In this document: piece by piece, positions 24,808-34,660 of the stretch
Numbering within the stretch: position 1 is the stretch's first letter
How the letters are laid out: each line of letters opens with the position of its first letter
Source of the DNA: Cognatundibacterium luofuense
GTDB taxonomy: Bacteria > Pseudomonadota > Gammaproteobacteria > Burkholderiales > Burkholderiaceae_D
Assembly: GCF_018139685.1 (NCBI RefSeq)
Contig: NZ_JAGSPN010000009.1
Coordinates: 1-64,000 of the forward strand
Length of the DNA stretch: 64,000 nucleotides
Direction of reading: 5' to 3'
Notes under the pieces: model-generated
Databases searched by the model: none
Told to the model about the DNA's origin: nothing
What the model saw: only the letters and a program-made list of their open reading frames with translations
Translations under genes and position numbers: made by a program

Positions 24808-26295
24808 ATGATGAAATACGCGGATCTGAGAGATTTTATGGCCCAGCTGGAAACACTGGGCGAGCTGAAAAGAGTCAGAACAGAGGTTTCGACGCACCTC
24901 GAAATGACAGAAATTTGTGACCGTACTTTAAGAGCGGAAGGTCCTGCCATTTTGTTTGAGCGTCCGGCAGGGCATAGCATTCCTGTACTTGCTAATTTAT
25001 TCGGTACGCCGCGCCGTGTGGCGCTGGGTATGGGCGCGGAAGACCTCAGTGATTTACGTCAGATCGGACATGTACTGTCAGCGCTGAAAGAGCCGGAACC
25101 GCCAAAAGGACTGAAAGATGTTCTGGGTATGGGGAAGCTGGTAAAGGCGGTATGGGATATGGCGCCGAAAGAAGTGCGTGGCGCTTCCTGTCATGAAATT
25201 GTCTGGGAAGGTAATGATGTTGATCTGGCGCGTTTGCCGATTCAGCATTGCTGGCCGGGAGATGCAGCACCGCTGATCACCTGGGGTCTGGTGATTACTA
25301 AAGGCCCCAATAAAAAGCGTCAGAATCTTGGTATTTATCGCCAGCAGGTGATTGCGCGGAATAAAGTCATTATGCGCTGGCTGGCGCATCGCGGTGGCGC
25401 GCTGGATTTTCGTGAGCATTGTTTGCAGAATCCGGGAAAGCCTTATCCGATTGCGGTAGCGCTGGGCGCTGATCCTGCGACGATACTCGGGGCGGTAACG
25501 CCCGTACCGGATACCTTGTCTGAATATCAGTTTGCCGGTTTGCTGCGCGGTAGTCGCACGGAATTAACCAAAGCGATTGGCAGTGAGTTACGTGTTCCGG
25601 CTTCTGCGGAAATCGTACTGGAAGGCCATATTTATCCGGATGAAAATCATCCGACTGGCTTTGAGCATGCGCTTGAAGGACCTTATGGTGATCACACCGG
25701 TTATTACAATGAGCAGGACTGGTTCCCTGTGTTCACAATTGACCGCATCACCATGCGCCGCGATCCTGTGTACCACTCCACCTATACAGGCAAACCGCCG
25801 GATGAACCTGCGGTGCTGGGCGTGGCACTGAATGAAGTGTTCATTCCTTTGCTGCAAAAGCAGTTCACGGAAATCACCGATTTCTATTTGCCGCCCGAAG
25901 GTTGCAGTTACCGGATGGCGATCGTGCAAATGAAGAAGTCTTACGCAGGTCATGCAAAACGTGTCATGTTCGGAGTCTGGAGTTTTTTACGTCAGTTCAT
26001 GTACACCAAGTTTATTGTGGTGGTGGATGAAGACGTCAATATCCGTGACTGGAAAGAAGTGATCTGGGCAATCACGACGCGGGTTGATCCGGTGCGTGAT
26101 ACCACCATGGTTGATAACACACCGATTGACTATCTGGATTTCGCATCGCCGGTCAGCGGGCTGGGCAGCAAGATGGGGATTGACGCCACCAATAAATGGC
26201 CGGGCGAAACCAGCCGTGAATGGGGTACGACGATCACTATGGATGATGCAGTAAAAAAACGTGTCGATCAGATCTGGCAGGAGCTGGGTTTGTAA
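24808..26295 (+). CDS. ubiD: UbiD-family decarboxylase (4-hydroxy-3-polyprenylbenzoate decarboxylase)
   Basis: 495 residues, the same length as E. coli UbiD. It removes the carboxyl group of 4-hydroxy-3-polyprenylbenzoate in ubiquinone synthesis, using prenylated FMN supplied by UbiX. Family features include [20 protein letters not shown] at the N-terminus, [39 protein letters not shown] and the C-terminal [17 protein letters not shown]. No ubiX lies in the window. The start could also be the adjacent ATG at 24811; neither has a clear ribosome site. Confidence 0.95.
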   Translation: MMKYADLRDFMAQLETLGELKRVRTEVSTHLEMTEICDRTLRAEGPAILFERPAGHSIPVLANLFGTPRRVALGMGAEDLSDLRQIGHVLSALKEPEPPKGLKDVLGMGKLVKAVWDMAPKEVRGASCHEIVWEGNDVDLARLPIQHCWPGDAAPLITWGLVITKGPNKKRQNLGIYRQQVIARNKVIMRWLAHRGGALDFREHCLQNPGKPYPIAVALGADPATILGAVTPVPDTLSEYQFAGLLRGSRTELTKAIGSELRVPASAEIVLEGHIYPDENHPTGFEHALEGPYGDHTGYYNEQDWFPVFTIDRITMRRDPVYHSTYTGKPPDEPAVLGVALNEVFIPLLQKQFTEITDFYLPPEGCSYRMAIVQMKKSYAGHAKRVMFGVWSFLRQFMYTKFIVVVDEDVNIRDWKEVIWAITTRVDPVRDTTMVDNTPIDYLDFASPVSGLGSKMGIDATNKWPGETSREWGTTITMDDAVKKRVDQIWQELGL

Positions 26296-26333
26296 TTTGC
26301 CGTAACTGACTTCCCGCCGGTGCCGTTATCCGC

Positions 26334-26339
26334 TATAAT
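26334..26339 (+). promoter_or_regulatory. -10 element of the 4.5S RNA gene
   Basis: A consensus TATAAT lies eight bases upstream of the predicted RNA 5-prime end. The -35 region (around TTCCCG, 26311) is weak. Confidence 0.6.
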
Positions 26340-26346
26340 GGACGAC

Positions 26347-26444
26347 TGGCGGGCCCCTGCGCATTGTGGCGTGGTTAACCTGGTCAGGTCGGGAACGAAG
26401 CAGCCATAGCCGCATCCCGCAAGTGCCGCAGATCAGGCTCGCCA
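26347..26444 (+). ncRNA. ffs: Signal recognition particle 4.5S RNA
   Basis: The conserved SRP domain IV sequence is clear: GGTCAGGTCGGGAACGAAGC followed by AGCC. The ends pair as expected for the small bacterial form (TGGCGGGCC at the 5-prime end with GGCTCGCCA at the 3-prime end), giving about 98 bases. Its position upstream of dnaX, with two intervening genes, is typical for this group of bacteria. Confidence 0.95.
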
Positions 26445-26636
26445 CCTCTTCATTTTCTCAGCGATTTTCTTCGCAACTTTCCCTGTAATTTCCCAACTGC
26501 TCAGTCTCCATCAGGGTTTCTGATATTTCTCAAGCAATGTTTTTGCTTGTGCGTTTGCACATGTTTTTTCCTTGCTGCGATGTTGCCAGCTGGATATGCT
26601 TAGTCTCATTGTTAAAACAACTGACAGGAGGAGACG

Positions 26637-27095
26637 ATGAAGTTATTCCGCAGAATGTTTGTGATGGCAGCGCTGGCTGTGATGGCAACCGGTTCCGCAT
26701 CGGCACAGGAGCGCGGTACGACAGAGCAAGCGCAGGCTATGGTGAAAAAGGGTATCGCCTATATTAAACAGGTTGGTAAAGAAAAAGCGTTTGCTGAATT
26801 TGCGAATGCGTCTAATAAAGATTTTCACGACAAAGATTTATATTTGTTCGTGTATGACCTGAATGGCGTGAATCTGGCTCATGGTGCGAATCCAAAGATG
26901 CAGGGCAAGGTCTTACTGGATATGAAAGCCGGTGACAAATTTATTATTCGTGAAATGATCGATACCGTCAATAAAAAAGGCAGTGGCTGGGTGGATTATC
27001 CGTGGCCGAATCCGGTGACGAAAGCGCTGGAGCCAAAATCATCGTATGTTGAAAAACATGAAAATTACCTGGTTGGTTGCGGGGCCTATAAATAA
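26637..27095 (+). CDS. Exported single Cache-domain protein
   Basis: 152 residues: a signal peptide (MKLFRRMFVMAALAVMATG, cleavage after ASA) and one Cache-type sensor domain with KDLYLFVYDLNGVNLAHGANP, then MIDTVNKKGSGWVDYPWPNP and KSSYVEKHENYLVGCGAYK. There is no transmembrane or signalling module, so it is a free periplasmic small-molecule-binding protein, perhaps a partner for an unlinked receptor. An AGGAGGAG site precedes the ATG. It stands alone, followed by an unusually long inverted repeat. Confidence 0.85.
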   Translation: MKLFRRMFVMAALAVMATGSASAQERGTTEQAQAMVKKGIAYIKQVGKEKAFAEFANASNKDFHDKDLYLFVYDLNGVNLAHGANPKMQGKVLLDMKAGDKFIIREMIDTVNKKGSGWVDYPWPNPVTKALEPKSSYVEKHENYLVGCGAYK

Positions 27096-27140
27096 TCACA
27101 GGACTTTTGATGATGTATCGCTGATAACTGAAATCTGAAG

Positions 27141-27192
27141 CCATAAAACAAGACAGCGCAGACCGGAACGGCTGCGCTGTCTTGTTTTATGG
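27141..27192. terminator. 21-bp perfect inverted repeat (long bidirectional terminator-like hairpin)
   Basis: Arms 27141-27161 and 27172-27192 are exact complements over 21 bp, starting CCATAAAACAAGACAGCGCA. The 10-base loop itself contains CCG-GAA-CGG, so almost all 52 bases pair. On the plus strand the right arm contains CTTGTTTTAT rather than a pure T-tract. It follows the Cache gene and probably ends its transcript, but is longer than usual terminators. Confidence 0.7.
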
Positions 27193-27323
27193 CACTGCTT
27201 TGTTGCGGTGAAATAACAAAGCAGCGTGTTTTTTGATGAAGGTGAAAGCGGCTTGCTATGATGCTTTAAGGCAGGCTGATGGCTTGCTGTGTTTTCTGAG
27301 AATTTTCTTCTGGCAGGTAAAGC

Positions 27324-28196
27324 GTGGTCGCAAAAAAACGAAAATCCCGAATGAATGACAAGCAGAATATGCTGCCGGTGACTCAGCGTTTCGTGGCCTG
27401 GCTCAGCCGTCCCTTATTGTTGCTGGGTTTAATGATCACGATTCCGGGTTTTTATCTGGAACTTGCAGGTGACACTGATTTATTCCGTGCTGCAGGGAGA
27501 GCTTGTTACGGCATTGCTGCGGTACTGATTGTGACCGATGCGATGCTGCAATGGCGGCGTAACCGATGGTCATCCCGCCGGCACGGAAAGCTGATGCTGG
27601 ATCTGGGTATCGCTGCTGGGTGTGTCATCAGTCTGCTGGCACCGGCGCAAAGCTGGAGTACCGCAGAATGGATCATGCGGCTTGGTCTGTGTGCTGCCAT
27701 TGTTCTTCGCTTTGCGATGCTGATTCTGCAGCATATGCGCCCCAGTCATCTGGTGCAGGTCATCGGGCTGGCGATCGTGATGCTGTGTTCGGCTGGCGCT
27801 GGTTTTTACTGGCTGGAGCCGAATGTGCATAGTTATGCCAATGGTGTCTGGCTGGCGTTCACCACTATCGCGACCGTAGGTTACGGCGATATCGTGCCTT
27901 CGACCGCTGCTTCTAAAATTTTTGCGGTCTTTATCGTACTGCTCGGTTACGCCATGTTCTCGATTGTGACCGCGAATATTGCCGCTTTGTTTGTTGAAGA
28001 GGAAGAGGAAGAGCTGGAGCAGGAATTGCATGCAGATATTCGTGCGCTGAGCCGTGAATTGCATGCGCTGCGTCAGGAATTGCGTCAGAGGGATGAATTG
28101 CTGGCGCGTCTGGAAATCTATCTTGAGCAGGTGCCGGTCGTTTCTGCGGAAAATGAAGATGCGATCCGTGTGTCAAAAGAACGTAATGTGGCGTAA
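27324..28196 (+). CDS. Voltage-gated-type potassium channel protein
   Basis: 290 residues with about six membrane helices (roughly 30-48, 58-75, 93-106, 118-136, 145-163 and 198-222). The selectivity filter is TTIATVGYGD (residues 180-189) in the pore loop between the last two. The C-terminus from residue 224 is a run of Glu followed by a charged coiled coil (to about 270), which may assemble the tetramer. The GTG at 27324 has an AGG site; ATG 27351 is the alternative. It is co-directional with dnaX but 73 bp away. Confidence 0.88.
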   Translation: MVAKKRKSRMNDKQNMLPVTQRFVAWLSRPLLLLGLMITIPGFYLELAGDTDLFRAAGRACYGIAAVLIVTDAMLQWRRNRWSSRRHGKLMLDLGIAAGCVISLLAPAQSWSTAEWIMRLGLCAAIVLRFAMLILQHMRPSHLVQVIGLAIVMLCSAGAGFYWLEPNVHSYANGVWLAFTTIATVGYGDIVPSTAASKIFAVFIVLLGYAMFSIVTANIAALFVEEEEEELEQELHADIRALSRELHALRQELRQRDELLARLEIYLEQVPVVSAENEDAIRVSKERNVA

Positions 28197-28269
28197 GCAC
28201 TTATTTTTGTCCTGTGGCTGATGCATCATTATTCACTTTGATGCGGGTTGAATAGGTTAAAATCGCAGG

Positions 28270-30540
28270 ATGTCATATCAAGTACTCGCCCGAAAATACC
28301 GTCCGAAAAGTTTTGAAACGCTGGTCGGACAGGAACACGTCGTACGTGCCTTGACGCATGCTTTAGAACAGCAGCGTCTGCACCACGCTTATCTGTTTAC
28401 CGGAACCCGGGGTGTGGGAAAAACCACGCTGTCGAGGATTCTGGCTAAATCGCTCAACTGTGAAAAAGGCGTCACCGCCAGTCCGTGCGGGCAATGCGAA
28501 GCCTGCGTTGCGATCGATGCCGGCCGCTTTGTCGATTACATCGAAATGGATGCGGCCTCTAACCGTGGCGTCGATGAAATGGCGGCACTGCTGGAGCAGG
28601 CGATTTACGCGCCGTCCAATGCGCGCTTCAAGGTCTATATGATCGACGAGGTGCACATGCTGACCAACCATGCGTTTAATGCGATGCTGAAAACGCTGGA
28701 AGAACCGCCGGAGCATGTGAAGTTCATTCTCGCGACAACAGATCCGCAGAAAATTCCGGTCACAGTATTGTCGCGCTGCCTGCAGTTCAATCTGAAACAG
28801 ATGCCACCCGGCCACATCGTTGGTCACCTTGAAAATATTCTTGGTCAGGAAAACATCGAATTCGATCCGCCTGCTTTGCGTTTGCTGGCGCAGGGTGCGC
28901 ATGGTTCGATGCGCGATGCGTTATCGCTGACCGATCAGGCGATTGCGTATTCCGCCGGAAAAGTCAGTCTGGAGTCAGTCCAGGGTATGCTCGGTGCATT
29001 GGATCAGTCTTATCTGATCCGTTTGCTGGATGCGCTGGCAGCACAGGATGGACAGGCTTTACTGGCAGTGGCCGATGAAATGGCGGTGCGCAGTCTGTCG
29101 TACAAAAATGCCTTGCAGGATCTCGGCAGCATGCTGAACCAGATCGCGATTGCGCAGGTGGTGCCGGCAGCTGTGGCGGAAGATTTGCCTGAGCGTGAAG
29201 ATTTGCTGCGACTGGCGGGCATGTTCAGTCGTGAAGATGTGCAATTGTTTTATCAGATCGCAGTCCATGGTCGCAACGAACTGGGGCTGGCACCGGATGA
29301 GTATGCAGGTTTCAGCATGACGCTGTTGCGGATGCTCGCTTTCCGTCCGGTCGACAGCCAGATCTATATGCAGAATGCCGCATCTGCCCCTAATTCCGGC
29401 CCCGTGCGTGACGCAGGACCGCTACCGCCGGGAAAGCCCGCGGGTAGTCCGGATCAGGCAGCGATACGGGCACCCCGCAACGAATCACCTGCTGCTGTAT
29501 CACCAGTCCGGCAGGCGGCGCAAGCGGCCGTGCCGGTAGCAGCAGCTTCTCCGGCTGCAGCACCTGCAGTTGCCTCACCGGTTGTAGCTGCGCCAGCAGT
29601 GAAAGCGGATGGCAAGCCCCTGAGTCCGGCGATGGCGGCTTTGCGTGCTGCGCAGGCGGCCAGCAAAGCGAAAGCTGAAGGAAAACCGGTGCCAGAGATG
29701 CCGGCTATGCCGCCGAAAGCGCCTGCTCCTGATCCAACGCCAGTATCGGAAAGTTCGGCAAGTGTTCCGGTCGCTGCTGCGCCCGTGGTTCAGCCACCTG
29801 CTGTAGTTGTACCTGCGCCTGCGGTTCCTGAACCGGTTCGCGCACCTGTGCCAGCGCCAGCGACTGAATCGCCACCACAAACAGAGGCGTCAGCGCCGGT
29901 TCCAACAGTTCAGCCAGCCCGTCCTGTGCCGCCACCGGCAGCAGGGCAGGGAATGCCGGTCGGCATGGATGATTTGCCGCCGCCGTGGGAAGATTACGCG
30001 GAAATGCCGGATACGAGCGACATGCCGCCGGCATTTCCGGAAGATGAGATCAGCCAGCCTGTAGCCGCAACGCCGGTCGCACGGACGCCGGTTGAGAGCG
30101 CAGCGGCGGATCGTGTATTATGGCGCGCCCCGGTGCCTGAGCTGGACTGGGATGGTAACTGGCCTGCGCTGGCAGCGGCCTTGCCGGTTCGCGGTATTGC
30201 GCAGCAGCTGGCACATCAGAGTGAGCTGGTACATTGTCGTGCTGACGGGCAAATGTTTGTCTTTAAAATCCGTGTGCCGGTCGCCACTTTGTTGTCTGCC
30301 GGCAGCGATGAAAAACTGGCAGCGGCGCTCAGTGAGCGTTTCCAGCGTCCGGTCAGAGTCGAACATGAAACCGGCGCGGTGGCGCTGACTGCGAATGCAG
30401 CGGCGATTGCAGCACGGGAAGCGCGTCAGCAACAGGCAGAACAAGCGATTCGGGATGACGCTTTTGTACAGCGTCTGATGCGCGAATTTGGCGCAACACT
30501 GGTGGTTGGCAGCGTGAAGCCAGTCGACCGCACACACTAA
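28270..30540 (+). CDS. dnaX: DNA polymerase III subunit gamma/tau
   Basis: 756 residues of the clamp-loader ATPase. Walker A is GTRGVGKTT near residue 45; four zinc cysteines follow in CEKG...PCGQCEAC; Walker B is MIDEVHM. Domain III ends near residue 365. A long Ala/Pro-rich linker (about 370-620) leads to a C-terminal part that would bind the polymerase alpha subunit and DnaB. I saw no A6G-type slippery sequence like that producing gamma in E. coli, so only tau may be made. It forms a block with ybaB and recR, as in many bacteria. Confidence 0.95.
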   Translation: MSYQVLARKYRPKSFETLVGQEHVVRALTHALEQQRLHHAYLFTGTRGVGKTTLSRILAKSLNCEKGVTASPCGQCEACVAIDAGRFVDYIEMDAASNRGVDEMAALLEQAIYAPSNARFKVYMIDEVHMLTNHAFNAMLKTLEEPPEHVKFILATTDPQKIPVTVLSRCLQFNLKQMPPGHIVGHLENILGQENIEFDPPALRLLAQGAHGSMRDALSLTDQAIAYSAGKVSLESVQGMLGALDQSYLIRLLDALAAQDGQALLAVADEMAVRSLSYKNALQDLGSMLNQIAIAQVVPAAVAEDLPEREDLLRLAGMFSREDVQLFYQIAVHGRNELGLAPDEYAGFSMTLLRMLAFRPVDSQIYMQNAASAPNSGPVRDAGPLPPGKPAGSPDQAAIRAPRNESPAAVSPVRQAAQAAVPVAAASPAAAPAVASPVVAAPAVKADGKPLSPAMAALRAAQAASKAKAEGKPVPEMPAMPPKAPAPDPTPVSESSASVPVAAAPVVQPPAVVVPAPAVPEPVRAPVPAPATESPPQTEASAPVPTVQPARPVPPPAAGQGMPVGMDDLPPPWEDYAEMPDTSDMPPAFPEDEISQPVAATPVARTPVESAAADRVLWRAPVPELDWDGNWPALAAALPVRGIAQQLAHQSELVHCRADGQMFVFKIRVPVATLLSAGSDEKLAAALSERFQRPVRVEHETGAVALTANAAAIAAREARQQQAEQAIRDDAFVQRLMREFGATLVVGSVKPVDRTH

Positions 30541-30562
30541 TTTTTTAGCAGGAGTATTCAAC

Positions 30563-30889
30563 ATGATGAAAAATCAACTGGCCGGTTTGATGAAACAAGC
30601 GCAGGCAATGCAGGACAACATGAAAAAAGCGCAGGATCAGCTGGCGCTGGTCGAAGTCGAAGGCCAGTCCGGTGCCGGTCTGGTGAAAGTGGTCATGACC
30701 TGCAAAAACGATGTGAAACGTGTTTCCATCGACCCGTCCCTGCTGGCAGATGACAAAGATATGCTGGAAGATCTGGTTGCGGCAGCATTCAACGATGCAG
30801 TGCGCAAAGCCGAAGCCACTTCTCAGGAAAAAATGGCATCGCTGACCGCTGGTCTGCCACTGCCACCCGGCTTCAAAATGCCATTCTGA
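30563..30889 (+). CDS. ybaB: YbaB/EbfC-family nucleoid-associated protein
   Basis: 108 residues: N-terminal helix rich in Gln/Lys ([20 protein letters not shown]), a central beta-sheet ([18 protein letters not shown]), then a C-terminal helix and a PPGFKMPF tail. These dimers bind DNA with little sequence specificity. It has an AGGAG site and its stop overlaps the recR start (ATGA), the usual dnaX-ybaB-recR order. Confidence 0.95.
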   Translation: MMKNQLAGLMKQAQAMQDNMKKAQDQLALVEVEGQSGAGLVKVVMTCKNDVKRVSIDPSLLADDKDMLEDLVAAAFNDAVRKAEATSQEKMASLTAGLPLPPGFKMPF

Positions 30890-31488
30890 TGAAGAAACGT
30901 CCGGGCAGTCTGGAAGCTCTGACGGATGCGTTGCGCTGTCTGCCCGGTGTCGGGCCGAAGTCAGCGCAGCGTATGGCCTATCATTTGCTGCAGCATGACC
31001 GGGAAGGGGCGGATACCCTGGGGCATGCGATTCTGCATGCCCTGCAACAAATCCATCACTGTTCTTCCTGTAATACCTATACCGAAACCGGCTTGTGCGA
31101 AACCTGCTCTGATCCTGAGCGCGACGCATCCCTGCTGTGCGTGGTGGAAACCCCGGCAGATCAGATGATGATAGAGCAAACCCTGATGTACAAAGGTTTG
31201 TACTTCGTGCTGATGGGGCGCTTATCGCCACTTGATGGTATCGGGCCGCGTGATATTTTTTTCGATAAGCTGATGCAGCGCGCCAGTGACGGCAAAGTGC
31301 GCGAAGTGGTGCTGGCGACCAATTTCACCAGCGAAGGTGAAGCGACCGCGCATTACATCAGCGAAACCCTGAAAGCCCGCAACATCGCAGTCACCCGTAT
31401 TGCACGTGGTGTACCTGCCGGTGGTGAGCTGGAATACGTCGATCCGGGCACTATCGCCCGCGCCTTACTGGACCGTCGTCCTGCCTGA
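30889..31488 (+). CDS. recR: Recombination mediator protein RecR
   Basis: 199 residues; with RecO it loads RecA onto SSB-coated single strands. Visible are the helix-hairpin-helix region ([20 protein letters not shown]), the zinc motif [16 protein letters not shown], and the Toprim domain starting [17 protein letters not shown]. The start overlaps the ybaB stop by four bases, implying coupling. Confidence 0.96.
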   Translation: MKKRPGSLEALTDALRCLPGVGPKSAQRMAYHLLQHDREGADTLGHAILHALQQIHHCSSCNTYTETGLCETCSDPERDASLLCVVETPADQMMIEQTLMYKGLYFVLMGRLSPLDGIGPRDIFFDKLMQRASDGKVREVVLATNFTSEGEATAHYISETLKARNIAVTRIARGVPAGGELEYVDPGTIARALLDRRPA

Positions 31489-31490
31489 TT

Positions 31491-32141
31491 ATGCACGAGC
31501 ACAGCGCCTTATCAGAAGCCTGGTTTGCGCTGATGCAGCAACTGGCTGTGCCATCTGATACTGCGCAGGCAGGCTGGCAACAATTGCATCAGTGTTATAC
31601 CGAACCGCACCGCGCTTATCACAATTTTTCGCACATCGCCGCGATGCTGCGGCACCTCACACAAACGCCGCTTGCTGTGCATGACGAAGCCGTGCTGAAG
31701 CTGGCAATCTGGTTTCATGATCTGATTTACGATCCGAAAGCAAAAGATAACGAAGCACGCAGTGCAGAACTTGCAGTGCAGTGGATGCAACAGGCCGGAT
31801 TCAGTGCGGAACGCTGCGATGCTGTGCGCGCCTGTATTCTGGCGACCGCCAGCCACCAGTTGCAGCTTGCAGCACATGTGCCGGATGCGGCTTTGTTTCT
31901 CGATCTTGATTTATCGGTGCTGGGCTTGCCGCCCACGCAGTACCGTCATTACGCAGCGGCAATCCGCAAAGAATATGCATGGGTTGCCGCCATTCCCTAT
32001 CGTTTAGGCCGTGCCGCTGTTTTAAAAAAATTTCTGGCACGCAGCGAACTCTACTTTACCCCGTATTTCCGCCAGAAGCTGGAAGCGCAGGCCAGACACA
32101 ATCTGCAACGCGAACGCCGGCGCTTACTCTATTTTTTCTGA
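31491..32141 (+). CDS. Predicted HD-superfamily metal-dependent phosphohydrolase
   Basis: 216 residues with a helical HD fold: YHNFSHIAAML near residue 44 and WFHDLIYDPKAKDNEARSAELA near residue 76 provide the metal-binding His and Asp residues. The family acts on nucleotides or other phosphate esters, but no substrate is known for this group. It begins three bases after recR stops, so it is probably co-transcribed with the dnaX-ybaB-recR block. Confidence 0.85.
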   Translation: MHEHSALSEAWFALMQQLAVPSDTAQAGWQQLHQCYTEPHRAYHNFSHIAAMLRHLTQTPLAVHDEAVLKLAIWFHDLIYDPKAKDNEARSAELAVQWMQQAGFSAERCDAVRACILATASHQLQLAAHVPDAALFLDLDLSVLGLPPTQYRHYAAAIRKEYAWVAAIPYRLGRAAVLKKFLARSELYFTPYFRQKLEAQARHNLQRERRRLLYFF

Positions 32142-32147
32142 AGAACC

Positions 32148-33386
32148 ATGACGACAACAGGACCTTTGGCAGGCATCCGTGTGCTGGAACTTGGCACGCT
32201 GATCGCCGGACCTTTCTGCTCCCGCATGCTGGCGGAATTCGGTGCCGACGTGATCAAAATCGAATCGCCGGAAGGTGGTGACCCCTTGCGCCAGTGGCGT
32301 GTGCTGAAAGATGGCACTTCGCTGTGGTGGAGTGTGCAGGCGCGCAATAAGCAAAGCCTGACGCTGAACATGAAAACGGAGCAGGGGCGTCAGATTGCCC
32401 GTGAACTGGCGCTGCAGGCCGATATCATCATCGAAAACTACCGCCCCGGTGTGCTGGAAAAATGGGGGCTGGGTTATGAAGAATTGCGCGCACTGAATCC
32501 GGCGCTGATCATGGTGCGTCTGTCCGGTTACGGTCAGAACGGTCCGATGCGTGATATGCCGGGCTTCGGGGCGGTTGGCGAATCGATGGGCGGCTTGCGC
32601 TATGTATCCGGTCATGCAGACCGCCCGCCGGTGCGGGTTGGTATTTCGATCGGCGATTCCGTTGCCGCACTGCACGGGGTGATTGGCGCGATGATGGCGT
32701 TGCGCCACCGTGATGTGACCGGCGGCCGCTGGAATGGCAAGACTGGTGCTGAGATGCAGGCCGGACAAGGGCAAATGGTGGATGTGGCCTTGTACGAATC
32801 CGTGTTCAATCTGATGGAATCGCTGGTGCCGGAATACGATGTGGCAGGTGTGGTGCGTGAGCGTACCGGCGGCGCTTTGCCGGGCATCGTACCGTCGAAC
32901 ACTTACACGACACAGGAGGGTGGCAATCTGGTCATTGCCGGTAATGGCGATGCGATTTTTCATCGACTGATGCTGGCAATCGGTCGCGTTGATCTGGCGC
33001 ATGATACTCAACTGGCGCGCAACGATGGTCGCGTGCCGCGCACGGCAGAGATTGATCAGGCGATTCAGGAGTGGTGCAGTACGCAGACCGTGGATGCTGC
33101 GCTGGCCACTCTGCGGGCTGCCGATGTGCCGGTCAGTAAAATTTTTTCGGTGCGCGATATGCTGCAGGACCCGCAGTTCCTGGCGCGGAATATGTTCGAG
33201 CAGCATCAGTTCAGCGACGGCACGCCGGTCAAATTACCGGCAGTAACACCAAAAATGTCGGCAACGCCCGGCGGTACGCGCTGGATGGGGCCACAGCTTG
33301 GCGAACACAACCAAGCGATTCTGCAATCGCTTGGTTACAGCGACGCTGAGATTCAGGCATTGCGTGAACAGGGCATTACAGGCTAA
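32148..33386 (+). CDS. CaiB/BaiF-family CoA-transferase
   Basis: 412 residues of class III CoA-transferase. Family features are LAGIRVLELGTLIAGPF at the N-terminus, ADIIIENYRPGVLEKWGL, GFGAVGESMGGLRYVSG, and the catalytic Asp in GISIGDSVAALHG (Asp170), equivalent to Asp169 of formyl-CoA transferase. The substrate pair is unknown; no oxalate or carnitine genes lie nearby. It begins seven bases after the HD hydrolase gene and may be in the same transcript. Confidence 0.9.
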   Translation: MTTTGPLAGIRVLELGTLIAGPFCSRMLAEFGADVIKIESPEGGDPLRQWRVLKDGTSLWWSVQARNKQSLTLNMKTEQGRQIARELALQADIIIENYRPGVLEKWGLGYEELRALNPALIMVRLSGYGQNGPMRDMPGFGAVGESMGGLRYVSGHADRPPVRVGISIGDSVAALHGVIGAMMALRHRDVTGGRWNGKTGAEMQAGQGQMVDVALYESVFNLMESLVPEYDVAGVVRERTGGALPGIVPSNTYTTQEGGNLVIAGNGDAIFHRLMLAIGRVDLAHDTQLARNDGRVPRTAEIDQAIQEWCSTQTVDAALATLRAADVPVSKIFSVRDMLQDPQFLARNMFEQHQFSDGTPVKLPAVTPKMSATPGGTRWMGPQLGEHNQAILQSLGYSDAEIQALREQGITG

Positions 33387-33390
33387 AGCG

Positions 33391-33432
33391 GCTGAAACGA
33401 CTGAATGCGACTGAATGCGATTGAATGCGGCT
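33391..33432 (+). repeat. Short 10-bp tandem repeat
   Basis: Three to four tandem units of CTGAATGCGA (with variants CTGAAACGA and TTGAATGCGG) directly after the CoA-transferase stop codon, adjoining repeat copy C. Confidence 0.7.
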
Positions 33433-33440
33433 GGTGCAGC

Positions 33441-33561
33441 CCGAAAATAGCCCAAATGCGGAGTCCTGCACAGAAAAAAGGGCATTTTTGACGGACGTCC
33501 GCAGAAACACTGGGCGAGCGGGTAGGTCTGAAAATCATCAAATGCGGTGTTCTGCATAATG
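33441..33561 (-). repeat. Short interspersed repeat, copy C
   Basis: In reverse orientation to copies A and B. Read on the minus strand it has TGCAGAACACCGCATTTG at one end and CTGTGCAGGACTCCGCATTT at the other; the AAATGCGG boxes are at 33540 and 33454 (86 bp apart). The ends match copy B closely, but the middle is about 20 bp longer and keeps only GTTTCTGCGGACG against CGTTCTGCCGACG. With the terminator and tandem repeat it fills the 333-bp gap before marC. Confidence 0.65.
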
Positions 33562-33657
33562 GCTGGATCTGATCGCATGAAGGAACAAGCATGTGCAACG
33601 TGGCGCCAGACAACGATCACCAGCCACTAGCTGCAACCGGCTAAGGTCTGCAGTAAC

Positions 33658-33687
33658 AACAACGCCACCCGAAGGTGGCGTTGTTTT
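33658..33687. terminator. Bidirectional intrinsic terminator
   Basis: AACAACGCCACC-CGAA-GGTGGCGTTGTT, a perfect 12-bp inverted repeat followed by TT, between the converging CoA-transferase and MarC genes. Confidence 0.9.
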
Positions 33688-33719
33688 ATGCTGAATTGCT
33701 GTGCTGTCGTAAGTGCTGA

Positions 33720-34322
33720 TCAGCTCAGTGTTTTCAGGTATTCGCGGATACCGGCCAGCAGCATTTCGATCGACATCGCTGCCAGAATCAAACCCATCAG
33801 ACGTTCGAACGCAGTCATTACTTTTGCGCCTAGAATACGCTGCATACGCTCTGCGCCCAGCAATACCACCAGCCAGACAATCGCTACCGCAATCAGTGCT
33901 GCCAGATGGATGGTCATTTCCTGTGTGCTGTCAGAAGAGAACAGCATCACAGTTGCCAGTGAAGACGGGCCCGCCAGCGCCGGAATGGCGAGCGGTACGA
34001 TGAAGGGTTCGGAATTGTTTTCCGCATCACCAAACACACCGCCTTCCTGCGGGAATACCATGCGCAGCGCAATCAGGAACAGAATCACACCGCCACCGAT
34101 ACGAATCGACACTTCGGACAACTGCATCAGATTCAGGAAAGCCTTGCCGAAGAACATGAATAACAGCAGCAGGCCAAATGCAATCGCGCATTCACGCACG
34201 ATCACACGCCAGCGGCGTTGCGGCGGCACATGGGCCAGCGCGGAAACAAAAATCGGCACGTTGCCGAACGGATCAGTGACCAGGATCAGCAGGATCAGGG
34301 TCTGGATAAAGTCTTTTGCCAT
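33720..34322 (-). CDS. MarC-family integral membrane protein
   Basis: 200 residues with about six membrane helices. It opens FIQTLILLILVTDPFGNVPIFV, the MarC/UPF0056 signature, and later has IPALAGPSSLATVMLF. The function is unsettled; early links to multiple antibiotic resistance were not confirmed. The ATG at 34322 with an AAAGG site is preferred over 34352. The 338 bp upstream hold nothing I can identify. Confidence 0.9.
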   Translation of the reverse strand: MAKDFIQTLILLILVTDPFGNVPIFVSALAHVPPQRRWRVIVRECAIAFGLLLLFMFFGKAFLNLMQLSEVSIRIGGGVILFLIALRMVFPQEGGVFGDAENNSEPFIVPLAIPALAGPSSLATVMLFSSDSTQEMTIHLAALIAVAIVWLVVLLGAERMQRILGAKVMTAFERLMGLILAAMSIEMLLAGIREYLKTLS

Positions 34323-34660
34323 GGTAAAACCTTTGAATTTTTTGTACTGCAAGGGGTGAAACCGGAGGGCTGTCTGGCAGGGTGCCGACAGAAAAGTATG
34401 CTGAATACGGCGGTGTGACAGTGGGTGTCAACCATAGAATGCGTTTCCATCAAGACAGAATTGTCCCAAGACTGGCTATGCTGTGTCAATCAGCGTACCG
34501 GTTTTCCGGCTTTAGCCAATACGGTATGACTGTTGCCGGAACGCTCTAAAGCGAATATGCCTTGCCGCACTTCTCAGTAACTTCAAGTACTATATTCGTT
34601 CGGAATCACAAATACCACCCGGAAACTTCGTCACCGGCTGGCAGTAGTTAAGGAAAAAGT

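Noticed and set aside
28270-30540. Programmed frameshift in dnaX producing a separate gamma subunit
   Set aside because: No A6G slippery sequence with a downstream hairpin was found in the linker region; the frame is open throughout.
32124-33206. 360-residue minus-strand frame opposite the CoA-transferase gene
   Set aside because: Composition (very His/Gln/Arg-rich) and full overlap with a well-supported enzyme show it is a shadow frame.
33441-33561. CRISPR array or integron attC sites from the repeated CCGCATTT boxes
   Set aside because: Only two boxes per copy at 65-86 bp spacing, no regular spacers, no cas or integrase genes, and no attC core sites.
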